Positions 17,278 to 26,137 of a stretch of 64,000 nt of DNA are shown in pieces. Under the pieces are notes generated by a model. That model saw only the letters and a program-made list of their open reading frames with translations. It was not told where the DNA came from and did not search any database. Position 1 is the first letter of the stretch, and the number at the start of each line of letters is the position of its first letter. This DNA comes from Leucobacter weissii. GTDB lineage: Bacteria > Actinomycetota > Actinomycetes > Actinomycetales > Microbacteriaceae. Location: the NCBI RefSeq assembly GCF_017565745.1, contig NZ_JAGDYM010000003.1, positions 186,001-250,000 of the forward strand, read 5' to 3'. Made by a program: the position numbers and the translations under genes.

Positions 17278-17648
17278 AGCGGCGGGCGATGCTCCGCGCC
17301 TGGGCCGGGCTGGGGGCGCTGGCGCTGCTCGCGGGAGCGACGGGCTGCGCGCCGGCGAAGCCGGATCCGGTGCCGTCGGACACGGGCGCCGATCCCGTGG
17401 TCACCATCCAGGTGATCGACAACCGCTTCGAGCCCTCCACGGTCGAGATCGAGGCGGGTCAGGCGGTGCGCTGGGTGTTCGGCGGGCAGGCCGATCACGA
17501 CGTCGTCGCCGAAGACGGCAGCTTCGTCAGCGAGCTGATGCGGAGCGGGGAGTACGTGCACGTGTTCGACGATCCGGGCGAGTGGGCCTACGACTGCTCC
17601 ATCCACCCGGAGATGACCGGCACGGTCGTCGTCAGTGAGCGGGGCTGA
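17274..17648 (+). CDS. Cupredoxin-domain lipoprotein
   Basis: This is a 124-aa exported blue-copper-type protein. Residues 1-25 are a signal peptide, with Cys25 in GATGCAP as probable lipidation site, so it would be anchored on the outer face of the membrane. The plastocyanin-like domain follows: NRFEPSTVEIEAGQAVRW, His in QADHDVV, and C-x2-H-x2-M in YDCSIHPEM, which together give a complete His-Cys-His-Met type 1 copper site. It is translationally coupled to the quinone reductase, so an electron-transfer role is plausible but not shown. Its last codons lie in a 32-bp tandem repeat. Confidence 0.87.
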   Translation: MKRRAMLRAWAGLGALALLAGATGCAPAKPDPVPSDTGADPVVTIQVIDNRFEPSTVEIEAGQAVRWVFGGQADHDVVAEDGSFVSELMRSGEYVHVFDDPGEWAYDCSIHPEMTGTVVVSERG

Positions 17649-17700
17649 CCGGCACGGTCGTCGTGAGTGGACGGGGCTGACCGGCCCGGCCGTCGTCCGG
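17614..17700 (+). repeat. 32-bp tandem repeat spanning the cupredoxin stop codon
   Basis: Units 17614-17645 and 17646-17677 agree at 29 of 32 bases, and a partial third unit follows from 17678. Each begins TGACCGGC. The TGA at the start of unit 2 is the stop codon of the cupredoxin gene, so the duplication continues the coding end into non-coding DNA. Confidence 0.75.
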
Positions 17701-17719
17701 TCGGCGCGCCTCGCCGGTG

Positions 17720-18700
17720 TCAGGCCGGGGCGGCGAGGCGCACGGAGGCCAGGCGCTCGGCCGGGCTCGGCGCCGGGTGCACGGTCACGAGCTCGTCCGC
17801 GTCGGCGTGCGCCGCGAAGGCGGCGAGCTCCTCGCGCACCCGCTCCGGGCCGCCGATCGCGGTATGGCGCAGCATGCCGCGGATCTCTCGTCCCGCGGGT
17901 GCGTCGAAGAGCGCGCCGGCCTCCTCCTCGGTGAGCTCGCGATCCCGTCCGCGCGACAGGAAGCGGCGCACCCGATCGAGCTCGGTGCGTGCGAAGAGGT
18001 CCTCCGCCTGCGCGTCGCTCTCGGCGGCCACGACGTTGACGCCCGCGTACACGTAGGGTTCGGGATGCGCTGCGCTCGGCACGTAGTTCGCGCGATAGTG
18101 GGCGACCGCGGCCGTCAGCGCCTGCGGCGAGAAATGCGAGGCGAAGGCGTAGGGCAGCCCGAGCTGCGCGGCGAGGCTCGCGCCGAACAGGCTGGAGCCG
18201 AGGATGACGAGCGGCACCCGGGTGCCGCGGCCGGGATAGGCGTTGACCGCGGTGCGCGGCAGCTCGTCGCCCAGCAGCCGCTGCAACTCCATCACGTCGT
18301 TCGGGAAGTTCTCGCTCGCCGCGAGGCTGCGCCGCAGTGCGCGGAAGGTCGCGCCGTCGCTGCCCGGCGCCCGGCCGAGGCCCAGCTCGATGCGTCCGGG
18401 GTGCAATTCGGCGAGGGTGCCGAACTGCTCCGCGATCACGAGCGGCGAGTGGTTGGGCAGCATGATGCCGCCCGCTCCCAGACGGATGCGCTCGGTGCGC
18501 GCCGCGACGTGCGCGATCAGGACCGCCGTGGCGCTCGAGGCGATCGACGGCATGTTGTGGTGCTCGGCGTACCAGACCCGCCGGTATCCGCCGGCCTCCG
18601 CGGCGCGGGCCAGTTCGACCGAGTGTGCGAGCGCGTCGCCGATGCGGCCCTCGCTCTCGACGGTCGCGAGGTCGAGCAGCGAGAGCGGCACATCGGTCAT
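17720..18700 (-). CDS. Luciferase-like monooxygenase (LLM class, FMN/F420-dependent)
   Basis: This 326-aa protein is a TIM-barrel flavin-dependent oxidoreductase of the LLM type with the MsnO8-like opening [14 protein letters not shown]. Typical motifs are [17 protein letters not shown] (about 43-60), [15 protein letters not shown] (about 73-87) and [11 protein letters not shown] (about 105-115), which shape the flavin pocket. Family members oxidise small organic molecules, and the substrate cannot be inferred. It is full-length and convergent with the cupredoxin gene. Its upstream 230 bp hold an inverted-repeat element (18768-18940). Confidence 0.88.
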   Translation of the reverse strand: MTDVPLSLLDLATVESEGRIGDALAHSVELARAAEAGGYRRVWYAEHHNMPSIASSATAVLIAHVAARTERIRLGAGGIMLPNHSPLVIAEQFGTLAELHPGRIELGLGRAPGSDGATFRALRRSLAASENFPNDVMELQRLLGDELPRTAVNAYPGRGTRVPLVILGSSLFGASLAAQLGLPYAFASHFSPQALTAAVAHYRANYVPSAAHPEPYVYAGVNVVAAESDAQAEDLFARTELDRVRRFLSRGRDRELTEEEAGALFDAPAGREIRGMLRHTAIGGPERVREELAAFAAHADADELVTVHPAPSPAERLASVRLAAPA

Positions 18701-18767
18701 GCGAGATGCAACCGTCTGCCGTCTCGCCCTATTCCGCTTCCGGTGCTCCCGTGCGTCGGGGAGGGAG

Positions 18768-18940
18768 GACTAGGGCATGTCTCGCAGATCCTGCGTCTCC
18801 TGCGCGAGCCCTGGCGGCACGTCTTGCAGCGTTGTCGTCAGTCGACGATGCTTCCGGCATCGCCTCCCTCCTCCGCCTCGCGATACGCACCGCCAGGGCT
18901 CTGCTCGCGACGACGAAGATCTACGAGACATGCCCTAGTC
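18768..18940. mobile_element. 173-bp inverted-repeat element (MITE-like)
   Basis: The ends are GACTAGGGCATGTCTCG (left) and its inverted copy (right). The outer 21 bp match with one mismatch, and similarity extends about 60 bp inward, including CCCTGGCGG in both arms. There is no coding capacity. CTAG occurs just inside both ends (18770-18773 and 18935-18938) and could be the duplicated target, as in some IS630-type elements. The right CTAG contains the TAG stop codon of the adjacent biotin carboxylase gene. I assign it as a non-autonomous element by structure only; no cognate transposase is visible here. Confidence 0.6.
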
Positions 18941-20698
18941 GGCGACGACGCTCATGAGCACGTGACCGCTGGGCACGGTCTGCCCGATCGGCGCGTCGAT
19001 CCCGGTGACGGCGCCGTCGTGGGGCGCGTAGATCGACTGCTCCATCTTCATCGCCTCCAGCACCGCGACCAGTTCGCCGCCCTCGACCCGCTGCCCTTCC
19101 TCGACGGCGACCTTGACCACGGTCGCCTGCATCGGCGCCGACACCGCGTCGCCGGACGCCCCGGCGATCGACGCGCTCTTGGCGCGGCGGGGCGCGGGAC
19201 CGCGCGTCACGTCCTGATCCGAGAGCGGGATCAGCGAGGCGGGCATGGCGACCTCGATGCGGCGCCCGGCCACCTCGACCACCACCGTCTGCCGCTTCTG
19301 CTCCGGGGCGATCGCCCCGACCTCCCCCTCCCAGGGCGCCAGATCGTTGTCGAACTCGTTCTCGATCCACAGCGTGTAGACGCCGAACCCGCCGCCCTCG
19401 GCGGTGAACGCCGGATCCCGCACGATCTTGCGGTGGAACGGCAGCACCGTGGGCAGGCCCTGCACCTCGAACTCGTCGAGCGCCCGTCGCGCGCGTTCGA
19501 GCGCCTCGGCGCGGGTGGCTCCGGTCACGATGAGCTTGCCGAGCATCGAGTCGAAGGCGCCCGATACCACGTCGCCGGAGGTCACCCCGCTGTCCACGCG
19601 GACCCCGGGCCCCGAGGCGGGCTTGAAGAGGCTGACCGGCCCGGGAGCGGGCAGGAAGCCGTTCGCCGGATCCTCCCCGTTGAGACGGAACTCGAAGGAG
19701 TGGCCGTGCGCCGTCGGGTCGCCGTAGTCGATCGCGCCGCCCTCCGCGATGCGGAACTGCTCGCGCACCAGGTCGATGCCCGTGACCTCCTCGGACACCG
19801 GGTGCTCGACCTGCAGGCGGGTGTTCACCTCGAGGAACGACACGGTGCCGTCGCGGGCCACCAGGAACTCGCAGGTGCCGGCTCCGACGTAGCCGACCTC
19901 GCGCAGGATCGCCTTCGACGACTCGATGAGCGCGCGGTTCTGCTCCTCGCTGAGGAACGGCGCCGGCGCCTCCTCCACGAGCTTCTGGTGCCGGCGCTGC
20001 AGCGAGCAGTCGCGGGTCGAGACGACCACCACGTTGCCGTGACGATCCGCCAGGCACTGGGTCTCCACGTGACGCGGCTTCTCGAGGTACTTCTCCACGA
20101 AGCACTCGCCCCGGCCGAAGGCCGCCACGGCCTCGCGTGTCGCCGATTCGAACAGCTCGGGGATCTCGTCCCGTTCCCGGGCGACCTTCAGCCCGCGCCC
20201 GCCGCCGCCGAACGCCGCCTTGATGGCGACGGGCAGCCCGTGCTCGTCCGCGAAGGCCAGCACCTCGTCGGCGGACTGGACCGGGTCGCTCGTGCCCGCG
20301 GCCAGCGGGGCCCCGACCTTCTCGGCGACGTGCCGCGCGCTGACCTTGTCGCCGAGGCGCTCGATGGCCTCGGGATCGGGTCCGATCCACACCAGGCCGG
20401 CGTCCTGGACCGCGCGGGCGAAGTCCGCGTTCTCGGCGAGGAACCCGTAGCCGGGGTGCACCGCGTCGGCGCCGGACCTGCGGGCCGCGCCGAGGATCTT
20501 CTCGATCACCAGGTACGTCTCGGCGCTGGTGCTGCCGTTCAGGGCGTAGGCCTCGTCGGCCAGCTGGGCGTGCAGCGCATCGCGATCCTGATCCGCATAG
20601 ACCGCGACCGAGGCGATGCCGCCGTCCCTGGCGGCGCGGATGATGCGGACGGCGATCTCACCGCGGTTGGCGATGAGCACTTTACGAATGCGCGACAT
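18935..20698 (-). CDS. Acyl-CoA carboxylase alpha subunit: biotin carboxylase plus biotin carrier domain
   Basis: This 587-aa enzyme carboxylates biotin with ATP and bicarbonate and carries it to a carboxyltransferase for acetyl- or propionyl-CoA (AccA3/AccBC type). Residues 1-115 are the N-terminal carboxylase domain starting [19 protein letters not shown]; the ATP-grasp region has a glycine-rich [13 protein letters not shown] near 160; the C-terminal lipoyl-like domain carries biotinyl Lys551 in EAMKME. No beta subunit lies next to it, which is normal in actinobacteria. ATG 20698 gives the usual family start. ATG 20740 is possible and would add 14 residues. The stop codon lies inside the right end of the MITE-like element. 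Confidence 0.92.
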   Translation of the reverse strand: MSRIRKVLIANRGEIAVRIIRAARDGGIASVAVYADQDRDALHAQLADEAYALNGSTSAETYLVIEKILGAARRSGADAVHPGYGFLAENADFARAVQDAGLVWIGPDPEAIERLGDKVSARHVAEKVGAPLAAGTSDPVQSADEVLAFADEHGLPVAIKAAFGGGGRGLKVARERDEIPELFESATREAVAAFGRGECFVEKYLEKPRHVETQCLADRHGNVVVVSTRDCSLQRRHQKLVEEAPAPFLSEEQNRALIESSKAILREVGYVGAGTCEFLVARDGTVSFLEVNTRLQVEHPVSEEVTGIDLVREQFRIAEGGAIDYGDPTAHGHSFEFRLNGEDPANGFLPAPGPVSLFKPASGPGVRVDSGVTSGDVVSGAFDSMLGKLIVTGATRAEALERARRALDEFEVQGLPTVLPFHRKIVRDPAFTAEGGGFGVYTLWIENEFDNDLAPWEGEVGAIAPEQKRQTVVVEVAGRRIEVAMPASLIPLSDQDVTRGPAPRRAKSASIAGASGDAVSAPMQATVVKVAVEEGQRVEGGELVAVLEAMKMEQSIYAPHDGAVTGIDAPIGQTVPSGHVLMSVVAD

Positions 20699-20944
20699 GG
20701 TCTCCAGCTTATTGGAGTGGACCGGGGGAGTTTTGGACATCCTCGACAAACCTTTCGGCGAACCGTTGCCGTTCCGCACAGGGTCGGGCGTCGGGTCGCG
20801 CCGCCGTGGTGCGCATCGAGCCGGTGGGCGGCGGCTTCCCGCGCCGTCATCGGGCGCCATCCGGAGTGCCGGAGACGCCCGCGCCGCGGTAGTGTTGGTG
20901 TGCCCCGGCACTCGGGTTCCGCGCTACTCCACGGGAGGCCACCC

Positions 20945-21580
20945 ATGTCCCAGAACACGCAGCTCGACGATCTGCTGAGCCGGGTCCCCGTGGCCGAGCT
21001 CGCGGGACGGTTCGGCGTCGACGAGGCGACGGTCGAGGCGGCCGTCCGCCAGACGCTGCCGGGCCTGGTCGGGGGCCTCGCGGTCAACGCGAGCGAGGCC
21101 GAGGGCGCCGAGAAGCTCGAGAAGGCGCTCGAGAAGCACGGCGCGGGCGAGGCGAAGCCCACGCTGAAGGGCATCGACACCGAGGACGGCACGAAGATCG
21201 TGACGCACGTGCTCGGAGACCGGCGCGACAGCGTCGCCCACGCGCTCGGGGCCCAGTCGGGCAACTCGGCGATCGCGGATCTCATCCCCAAGCTGCTGCC
21301 CATCCTCGCCCCCCTCGTGCTCCAGTTCCTCGCCGGCCGGGTCGGCGGCGGTGCGGCGTCGAGCACTTCGGGGAGCGCTTCGGCGGGCGGCGAGGCCGGC
21401 GTCGGGGGCGTGCTGGGCGATCTGCTCGGGGGCCTGCTGGGCGGCGGTTCGAACGGCGGCGCGGCGCAGTCGTCCGGCGGCGACCTCGGCGGCGTGCTGG
21501 GCGGCCTGCTCGGCGGCGGCTCGGGATCCTCCGGCGGGGGACTCGGCGATCTGCTCGGCGGGCTCCTGGGCGGGAAGTAG
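20945..21580 (+). CDS. DUF937-family protein with a Gly/Leu repeat tail
   Basis: This 211-aa protein has a DUF937 domain (about residues 1-125: LDDLLSRVPVAELAGRFGVDEATVEAAVRQTLP, then ADLIPKLLPILAPLVLQFLAG). Residues about 130-211 are a low-complexity tail in which LGGLLGGGS-like units recur four times. The family's function is unknown; some members are linked to cytoplasmic or spore structures. GGGAGG six nt before ATG 20945 supports the start. There is no signal peptide. The 246 bp upstream, back to the carboxylase start, hold the divergent promoters but no gene. Confidence 0.8.
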   Translation: MSQNTQLDDLLSRVPVAELAGRFGVDEATVEAAVRQTLPGLVGGLAVNASEAEGAEKLEKALEKHGAGEAKPTLKGIDTEDGTKIVTHVLGDRRDSVAHALGAQSGNSAIADLIPKLLPILAPLVLQFLAGRVGGGAASSTSGSASAGGEAGVGGVLGDLLGGLLGGGSNGGAAQSSGGDLGGVLGGLLGGGSGSSGGGLGDLLGGLLGGK

Positions 21581-21599
21581 GCAGGTCGAGCCCATTCGG

Positions 21600-21605
21600 T
21601 AGACT
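21600..21605 (+). promoter_or_regulatory. -10 TAGACT for the MaoC-murB operon
   Basis: TAGACT ends 7 nt before GTG 21613 with no ribosome site, the same hexamer and spacing as at lpdA. Confidence 0.55.
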
Positions 21606-21612
21606 CGGTACC

Positions 21613-22095
21613 GTGGTCAATCCAGACGTGCAGGGCAAGGTCTATCCGCCCGCGAAACCCTATTTGGTCGGGCGCGAGAAGGTGCGCGAGTTCGCCCGGG
21701 CGGTGCTCAGCGAAGCGCCGGTCCACCACGACCCCGAGGCCGCGCGCGCAGCGGGGCACGCGGATGTGGTCGCCCCGCCGACCTTCCCGGTGGTCGTTCA
21801 GGAGGCGACGCTTGCGCAGCTCCTCGCGGACGAGGAGGCCGCCGTCGACTTCTCCCGCGTGGTGCACGGGGATCAGCGCTTCACCTACACCCGCCCCATC
21901 GTGGCGGGCGACGAGCTCACGGCGACGCTGACGATCGCGTCGGTGAAGCAGCTCGGGGGCAACTCGATGGTGACGGCGTCGAGCGACATCGTCGACGCCG
22001 CGGGCGAGCACGTGGTGACGGCGATCTCGACGCTCGTGGTGCGCGCCGCCGAGCCCGGCGGGCCGGACGCCGAGCGACCGGGGGCCGGGGCATGA
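21613..22095 (+). CDS. MaoC-like dehydratase, HadA-type N-terminal subunit
   Basis: This 160-aa hotdog-fold protein resembles HadA/HadC, the non-catalytic partner of (3R)-hydroxyacyl-ACP dehydratases. The opening GKVYPPAKPYLVGREKVREFARAV and the central VVHGDQRFTYTRPIVAGDELTATLTI are characteristic, and the catalytic hydratase dyad sits in the next gene. Together they would form a heterodimer working in fatty acid elongation or a related acyl chain. GTG 21613 follows a leaderless promoter. It overlaps the next gene by ATGA. Confidence 0.87.
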   Translation: MVNPDVQGKVYPPAKPYLVGREKVREFARAVLSEAPVHHDPEAARAAGHADVVAPPTFPVVVQEATLAQLLADEEAAVDFSRVVHGDQRFTYTRPIVAGDELTATLTIASVKQLGGNSMVTASSDIVDAAGEHVVTAISTLVVRAAEPGGPDAERPGAGA

Positions 22096-22514
22096 GCCCG
22101 CGGTTCGAGGAGCTCGCCGTCGGCGACGTCGTCGCCGAGCGGGAGACGATCCTCACCCGTGACGCGCTCGTGCGCTATGCCGGCGCGTCGGGCGACTTCA
22201 ACCCCATCCACTATCGCGACGACGTCGCGCAGTCGGTGGGGCTCCCCGGGGTGCTGGCCCACGGCATGCTGACGATGGGCGTCGCGGCCTCGGCGGTGAC
22301 GGACTGGCTCGGCGCGGCCGGCCGCGTGGTCGACCACCAATCGCGTTTCACCCGACCCGTGCCCGTCGACGCCCGGAACGGCGCTCTGCTCCGGGTGACG
22401 GCGACCGTCGGCGCGCTCGACGAGGCGCTGCGCGTCGCGCGCATCGACCTCGCCGTCGTCTTCGACGGCGCCACGGTGCTCGGAAAGGCGCAGCTGGCGG
22501 TGTCGTTCGCGTGA
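22092..22514 (+). CDS. MaoC-like dehydratase, HadB-type catalytic subunit
   Basis: This 140-aa hotdog protein carries the R-specific hydratase motif YAGASGDFNPIHYRDD (about residues 23-38), in which the Asp and His of DFNPIH are the catalytic pair, followed by GVLAHGMLTMG. With the preceding HadA-like subunit it should dehydrate (3R)-hydroxyacyl thioesters. It overlaps both neighbours by 4 bp, so hadA-like, hadB-like and murB form one coupled operon, an arrangement common in actinobacteria. Confidence 0.9.
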   Translation: MSPRFEELAVGDVVAERETILTRDALVRYAGASGDFNPIHYRDDVAQSVGLPGVLAHGMLTMGVAASAVTDWLGAAGRVVDHQSRFTRPVPVDARNGALLRVTATVGALDEALRVARIDLAVVFDGATVLGKAQLAVSFA

Positions 22515-23719
22515 TCCTGCCCGAGTCCGGCGGCGCTCGGCCCGGCGGCGCCGAGGCCCCCGGCACCGCCCCGACGCTCGCCGAGCTGACGACGATGCGC
22601 GTCGGCGGGCCGGCGGAACGGGTGCTGGTGGCGCGTACCGGCCAGGAGATCGTCCGGCTCGCCCGGGTGCTCTGGGACGAGGGCGAGGACTGGCTGCTGC
22701 TGGGCGGCGGATCCAACACGGTCGTCTCCGACGCGGGCTTCCCCGGAGCCGTGCTGCTGCTGCGCAGCGAGGGGATCGAGCGGGTCGACGAGAGCGTCGA
22801 CGGGCCGGGCGACGATCCGGATCCGGCGTCGAGGATCCGGCTCCGGGTGCAGGCCGGCCACGACTGGGACGCGCTCGTCGCCGAGTGCGTGGAGCGCGGC
22901 TGGTCCGGGATCGAGTCGCTGGCGGGGATCCCGGGGCGGGTCGGCGCCGCGCCGGTGCAGAACATCGGAGCCTACGGGGCCGAGCTGAGCGACGTGCTGC
23001 ACTCGATCGAGTTCCTGGACGCGGCCAGCGGGGAGGTGGTGCGCCTCCCGGCCGAGGCGCTCGACCTGGGATACCGGCATTCGCGTCTCAAGGCCGGTCT
23101 CGCGGGCGTGGTGCTGTCGATCGATCTCGTGCTCCGGTCGGATCCGGAGCATCCGAACCCGCTCTCCGCGCCGGTGCGCTACGGCCAGCTCGCCGACGCC
23201 CTGGGCATCACGATCGGCGAGCGCGTCGCGCTGCGCGAGCTGCGCCGCACCGTGCTGCGGCTGCGCGCCTCGAAGGGCATGGTCCTCGACGAGCAGGACC
23301 ACGACACGTGGAGCGCCGGCTCGTTCTTCACCAATCCGATCGTCTCCGAGTCGTTCGTCCGCACGCTGCCCAGCAGCGCGCCGCGCTTCCCCGTCGCGGG
23401 CGCCGATCCCGCGCCCGCCGTCACGAGCTTCGAGGAGCTCGCGGCGGGCGTGCCGCTCCGCCTGCCGGATACCGCGCCCCCGCGCCGGATGAAGCTCTCC
23501 GCGGCCTGGCTGATCGAGCGCGCCGGGATCCCGAAGGGGTTCCGCATCCCCGGCTCCGGCGCGGCGATCTCCTCGAAGCACACCCTCGCGATCACCAACC
23601 GCGGCGCGGCGAGCGCCGACGACGTGGCCCAGCTCGCCCGCTACGTCGTGCAGCGGGTGCAGGCGGAGTTCGGCGTGATCCTGGTGCCCGAGCCCAACCT
23701 CTACGGCTTGGAGCTGTGA
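22511..23719 (+). CDS. murB: UDP-N-acetylmuramate dehydrogenase
   Basis: MurB reduces UDP-GlcNAc-enolpyruvate to UDP-MurNAc with NADPH in peptidoglycan precursor synthesis in the cytoplasm. The 402-aa protein has the FAD site LLLGGGSNTVVSDAGF (about 55-70), GIESLAGIPGRVGAAPVQNIGAYG (about 136-159), the catalytic serine in SAGSFFTNP (about 267) and the C-terminal VPEPNLYG with its catalytic Glu. The start GTG overlaps the upstream stop (GTGA). It is slightly long for the family because of a loop near residues 290-325. Confidence 0.95.
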   Translation: MILPESGGARPGGAEAPGTAPTLAELTTMRVGGPAERVLVARTGQEIVRLARVLWDEGEDWLLLGGGSNTVVSDAGFPGAVLLLRSEGIERVDESVDGPGDDPDPASRIRLRVQAGHDWDALVAECVERGWSGIESLAGIPGRVGAAPVQNIGAYGAELSDVLHSIEFLDAASGEVVRLPAEALDLGYRHSRLKAGLAGVVLSIDLVLRSDPEHPNPLSAPVRYGQLADALGITIGERVALRELRRTVLRLRASKGMVLDEQDHDTWSAGSFFTNPIVSESFVRTLPSSAPRFPVAGADPAPAVTSFEELAAGVPLRLPDTAPPRRMKLSAAWLIERAGIPKGFRIPGSGAAISSKHTLAITNRGAASADDVAQLARYVVQRVQAEFGVILVPEPNLYGLEL

Positions 23720-24028
23720 TCGGCCGACCCCGTGCGGCCCGGGGCCGACCGTGTGCCGATCGCCCTCCGACCGCCTCCGAGTCCCACTGATCCGGCGGCA
23801 GTGGGGCCGAATCGGGTGCCGAGCGCCCCACGGCCGCCGGATCATCGCGGGTCGCGACCGGGGGCAGGACGTGCGGACGTGCCGGTGCGGGGCGCCCCTT
23901 GTGGAGCGCGCACAAAGAGGCGCGTCGCTGGATCGTCCGCCGCTGGCGGGGGGCGACGCGACGCTTGCAGCCCCGCCGGCTCTGTCGTAGCTTGACGATG
24001 AACCGTACTCGTTGGCGAAGGAGCACCC
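23720..24028. other. Gene-free 309-bp stretch
   Basis: No credible gene is present. It holds a long hairpin (23788-23843) and, near its end, TAGCTT (23988-23993) as a possible -10 element, with AAGGAG five nt before the acyl-CoA oxidase-like start at 24029. Confidence 0.6.
23788..23843 (+). terminator. Long hairpin after murB
   Basis: Arms 23789-23807 and 23825-23843 pair over 19 bp with one mismatch around a 17-nt loop. There is no U-tract. An alternative CCCACTG/CAGTGGG stem (23783-23805) overlaps the left arm. It is probably the terminator of the hadA-hadB-murB operon. Confidence 0.6.
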
Positions 24029-26059
24029 ATGAGCACCGCACCGCGGATCGATGTCGCGTCCGTCCGGGACGCCCTCTACGGAAAGTGGAAGGACGAGCGA
24101 GTCGAGGGGCGGCGGGTCGCCGCCCAGCCGAGATTCCAGGGCATCCCCGGCCAGTCGATGGAGGATCACCGCGCCCGGGTCCTGGAGCAGCTCGGCGGCC
24201 TCGTCGAGGAGGGAGCGATCCAGCGCGCCTTCCCGAAGGGCCTCGGCGGCGGCGACAATCACGGCGGCAACATCGCCGCCTTCCAGGAGCTCGTCTACGC
24301 CGATCCGTCGCTGCAGATCAAGAGCGGCGTGCAGTGGGGGCTGTTCGGCGCCGCGATCCTGCACCTGGGCACGCGCGAGCACCACGAGCGGTGGCTGCCC
24401 GACATCATCAGCCTCGAGCTCCCCGGCGTCTTCGCGATGACCGAGATCGGGCACGGCTCCGACGTCGACTCCCTCGGGACCACGGCCACCTACGACCCCG
24501 AGGCGCAGGCGTTCGAGATCCACACCCCCTTCGCCGGGGCCTGGAAGGACTACCTCGGCAATGCGGCGCTGCACGGGCGGGCCGCGGTCGTCTTCGCGCA
24601 GCTCATCACCCGCGGGGTGAACCACGGCGTGCACGCGTTCTTCGTGCCGATCCGCACCCCCGAGGGCGAGCTGCTGCCCGGCGTCGGCGCCGAGGACGAC
24701 GGGGTCAAGGGCGGACTGAACGGCATCGACAACGGGCGCCTGCACTTCACGCGGGTGCGCATCCCGCGCCAGAACCTGCTCAACCGCTACGGCGACGTGG
24801 CGCCCGACGGCGCCTACTCCTCGCACATCGAGAGCCCGGGGCGCCGGTTCTTCACCATGATCGGCACGCTCGTGCAGGGGCGGGTGTCGCTCGACGGCGC
24901 GGCGGTGGGCGCGATGAAGGGCGCGCTGGCCATCGCGATCTGCTACGGCAGCGAGCGCCGGCAGTTCCCCGGCCCCGACGGGCGCGACACCGTGCTGCTC
25001 GACTACGGCCAGTACCAGCGCCGGCTGCTGCCGCGCCTCGCCGAGACCTATGCCATGCAGTTCGCCGACCACCGCCTGCTCGAGACCTTCGACGAGGTGT
25101 TCTCGGGAGCGGGAGACACCGACGAGAACCGCGAGGATCTCGAGACGCTCGCGGCGGCGCTCAAACCGCTCTCGACCTGGGCCGCGCTCGACACCCTGCA
25201 GGAGGCCCGCGAGGCCTGCGGCGGCGCCGGATTCATGGCGAAGAACCGCCTCACCGGCTGGCGCGCCGACCTCGACATCTACGTCACCTTCGAGGGCGAC
25301 AACAACGTGCTGCTGCAGCTCGTCGGCAAGCGGCTGCTCGGCGACTACGCGGCCCAGTTCTCAGGCGGCGATCGGGCGGCGCTCGCGAGGGCCGCCGCGG
25401 AGCAGTTCAGCGAGCGTGTGACCCGCTTCGGGCTGCGGCGGATCGGCCAGAGCCTCTCCGATCTGGGGCAGGTCTCGCGCTCGGTCGACAGCGTGCGCAA
25501 CCCGGAGGCCCAGCGCGCGCTCCTGACGGAGCGGGTGCAGGCCATGGTCGCGGATGTGGCGCTGGCGCTGCGCGAGGCGACGAAGGATCTGCCCAAGGAG
25601 GAGCGGGCCGCGGCCGGGGCCGCGGCGTTCAACGCGCAGCAGGCCAAGCTCATCGAGGCGGCGCGCGCCCACGGGGAGCTGCTGCAGTGGGAGGCCTTCA
25701 CCGCCGAGCTCGCGGCCTTCAGCGGCGACACGCTGACGGTGATGACGTGGCTGCGCGATCTCTTCGGGCTGCGCCTGCTCGAGAAGCACGCCGCCTGGTA
25801 TCTCGTCCACGGGCGGCTCTCCGGGGCGAGGGTCGAGGCGGTCAGCGCCTACATCGATCGCCTCGTCGGCCGGATCAGGGAGCACGCGCTCGACCTCGTC
25901 GAGGCCTTCGATCTGGGGCCCGAGCTGCTGCGCGCCGAGATCGCCACGGGCATCGAGGCCGAGCGCCAGGCGGAGGCGCAGCGGCACGTGGAGTCGCAGA
26001 TCGCGGACGGCACGCGTCCGGTGCACGAGAAGGAGCTGCGCAAGCGCGCGAGGTCCTGA
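24029..26059 (+). CDS. Acyl-CoA oxidase/dehydrogenase-like flavoenzyme
   Basis: This 676-aa protein is far longer than ordinary acyl-CoA dehydrogenases (about 380-400 aa) and has the acyl-CoA oxidase architecture: an N-terminal alpha domain, a middle beta domain with GVFAMTEIGHGSDV (about 131-144) for FAD and substrate contact, and two C-terminal alpha-helical domains. The catalytic glutamate is expected in the FEGDNNVLLQL region (about 421). It would catalyse the first oxidation of fatty acid beta-oxidation, with oxygen or an electron-transfer flavoprotein as acceptor, which the sequence does not decide. AAGGAG five nt before the ATG fixes the start. Confidence 0.9.
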   Translation: MSTAPRIDVASVRDALYGKWKDERVEGRRVAAQPRFQGIPGQSMEDHRARVLEQLGGLVEEGAIQRAFPKGLGGGDNHGGNIAAFQELVYADPSLQIKSGVQWGLFGAAILHLGTREHHERWLPDIISLELPGVFAMTEIGHGSDVDSLGTTATYDPEAQAFEIHTPFAGAWKDYLGNAALHGRAAVVFAQLITRGVNHGVHAFFVPIRTPEGELLPGVGAEDDGVKGGLNGIDNGRLHFTRVRIPRQNLLNRYGDVAPDGAYSSHIESPGRRFFTMIGTLVQGRVSLDGAAVGAMKGALAIAICYGSERRQFPGPDGRDTVLLDYGQYQRRLLPRLAETYAMQFADHRLLETFDEVFSGAGDTDENREDLETLAAALKPLSTWAALDTLQEAREACGGAGFMAKNRLTGWRADLDIYVTFEGDNNVLLQLVGKRLLGDYAAQFSGGDRAALARAAAEQFSERVTRFGLRRIGQSLSDLGQVSRSVDSVRNPEAQRALLTERVQAMVADVALALREATKDLPKEERAAAGAAAFNAQQAKLIEAARAHGELLQWEAFTAELAAFSGDTLTVMTWLRDLFGLRLLEKHAAWYLVHGRLSGARVEAVSAYIDRLVGRIREHALDLVEAFDLGPELLRAEIATGIEAERQAEAQRHVESQIADGTRPVHEKELRKRARS

Positions 26060-26125
26060 TCCGCCCGTGAACGCCCACCGCCGGACGTGCGGGGCGGGCG
26101 CGGGGCGGTCGGCGCCGCCGCGCAC

Positions 26126-26131
26126 TACAGT
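26126..26131 (+). promoter_or_regulatory. -10 TACAGT for the proline iminopeptidase gene
   Basis: TACAGT ends 6 nt before ATG 26138, and there is no Shine-Dalgarno. This fits a leaderless mRNA. Confidence 0.45.
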
Positions 26132-26137
26132 GAGTGC

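Noticed and set aside
23732-23995. An 87-aa frame after murB
   Set aside because: It covers the long hairpin, is Arg/Pro-rich without any motif, and has no ribosome site.
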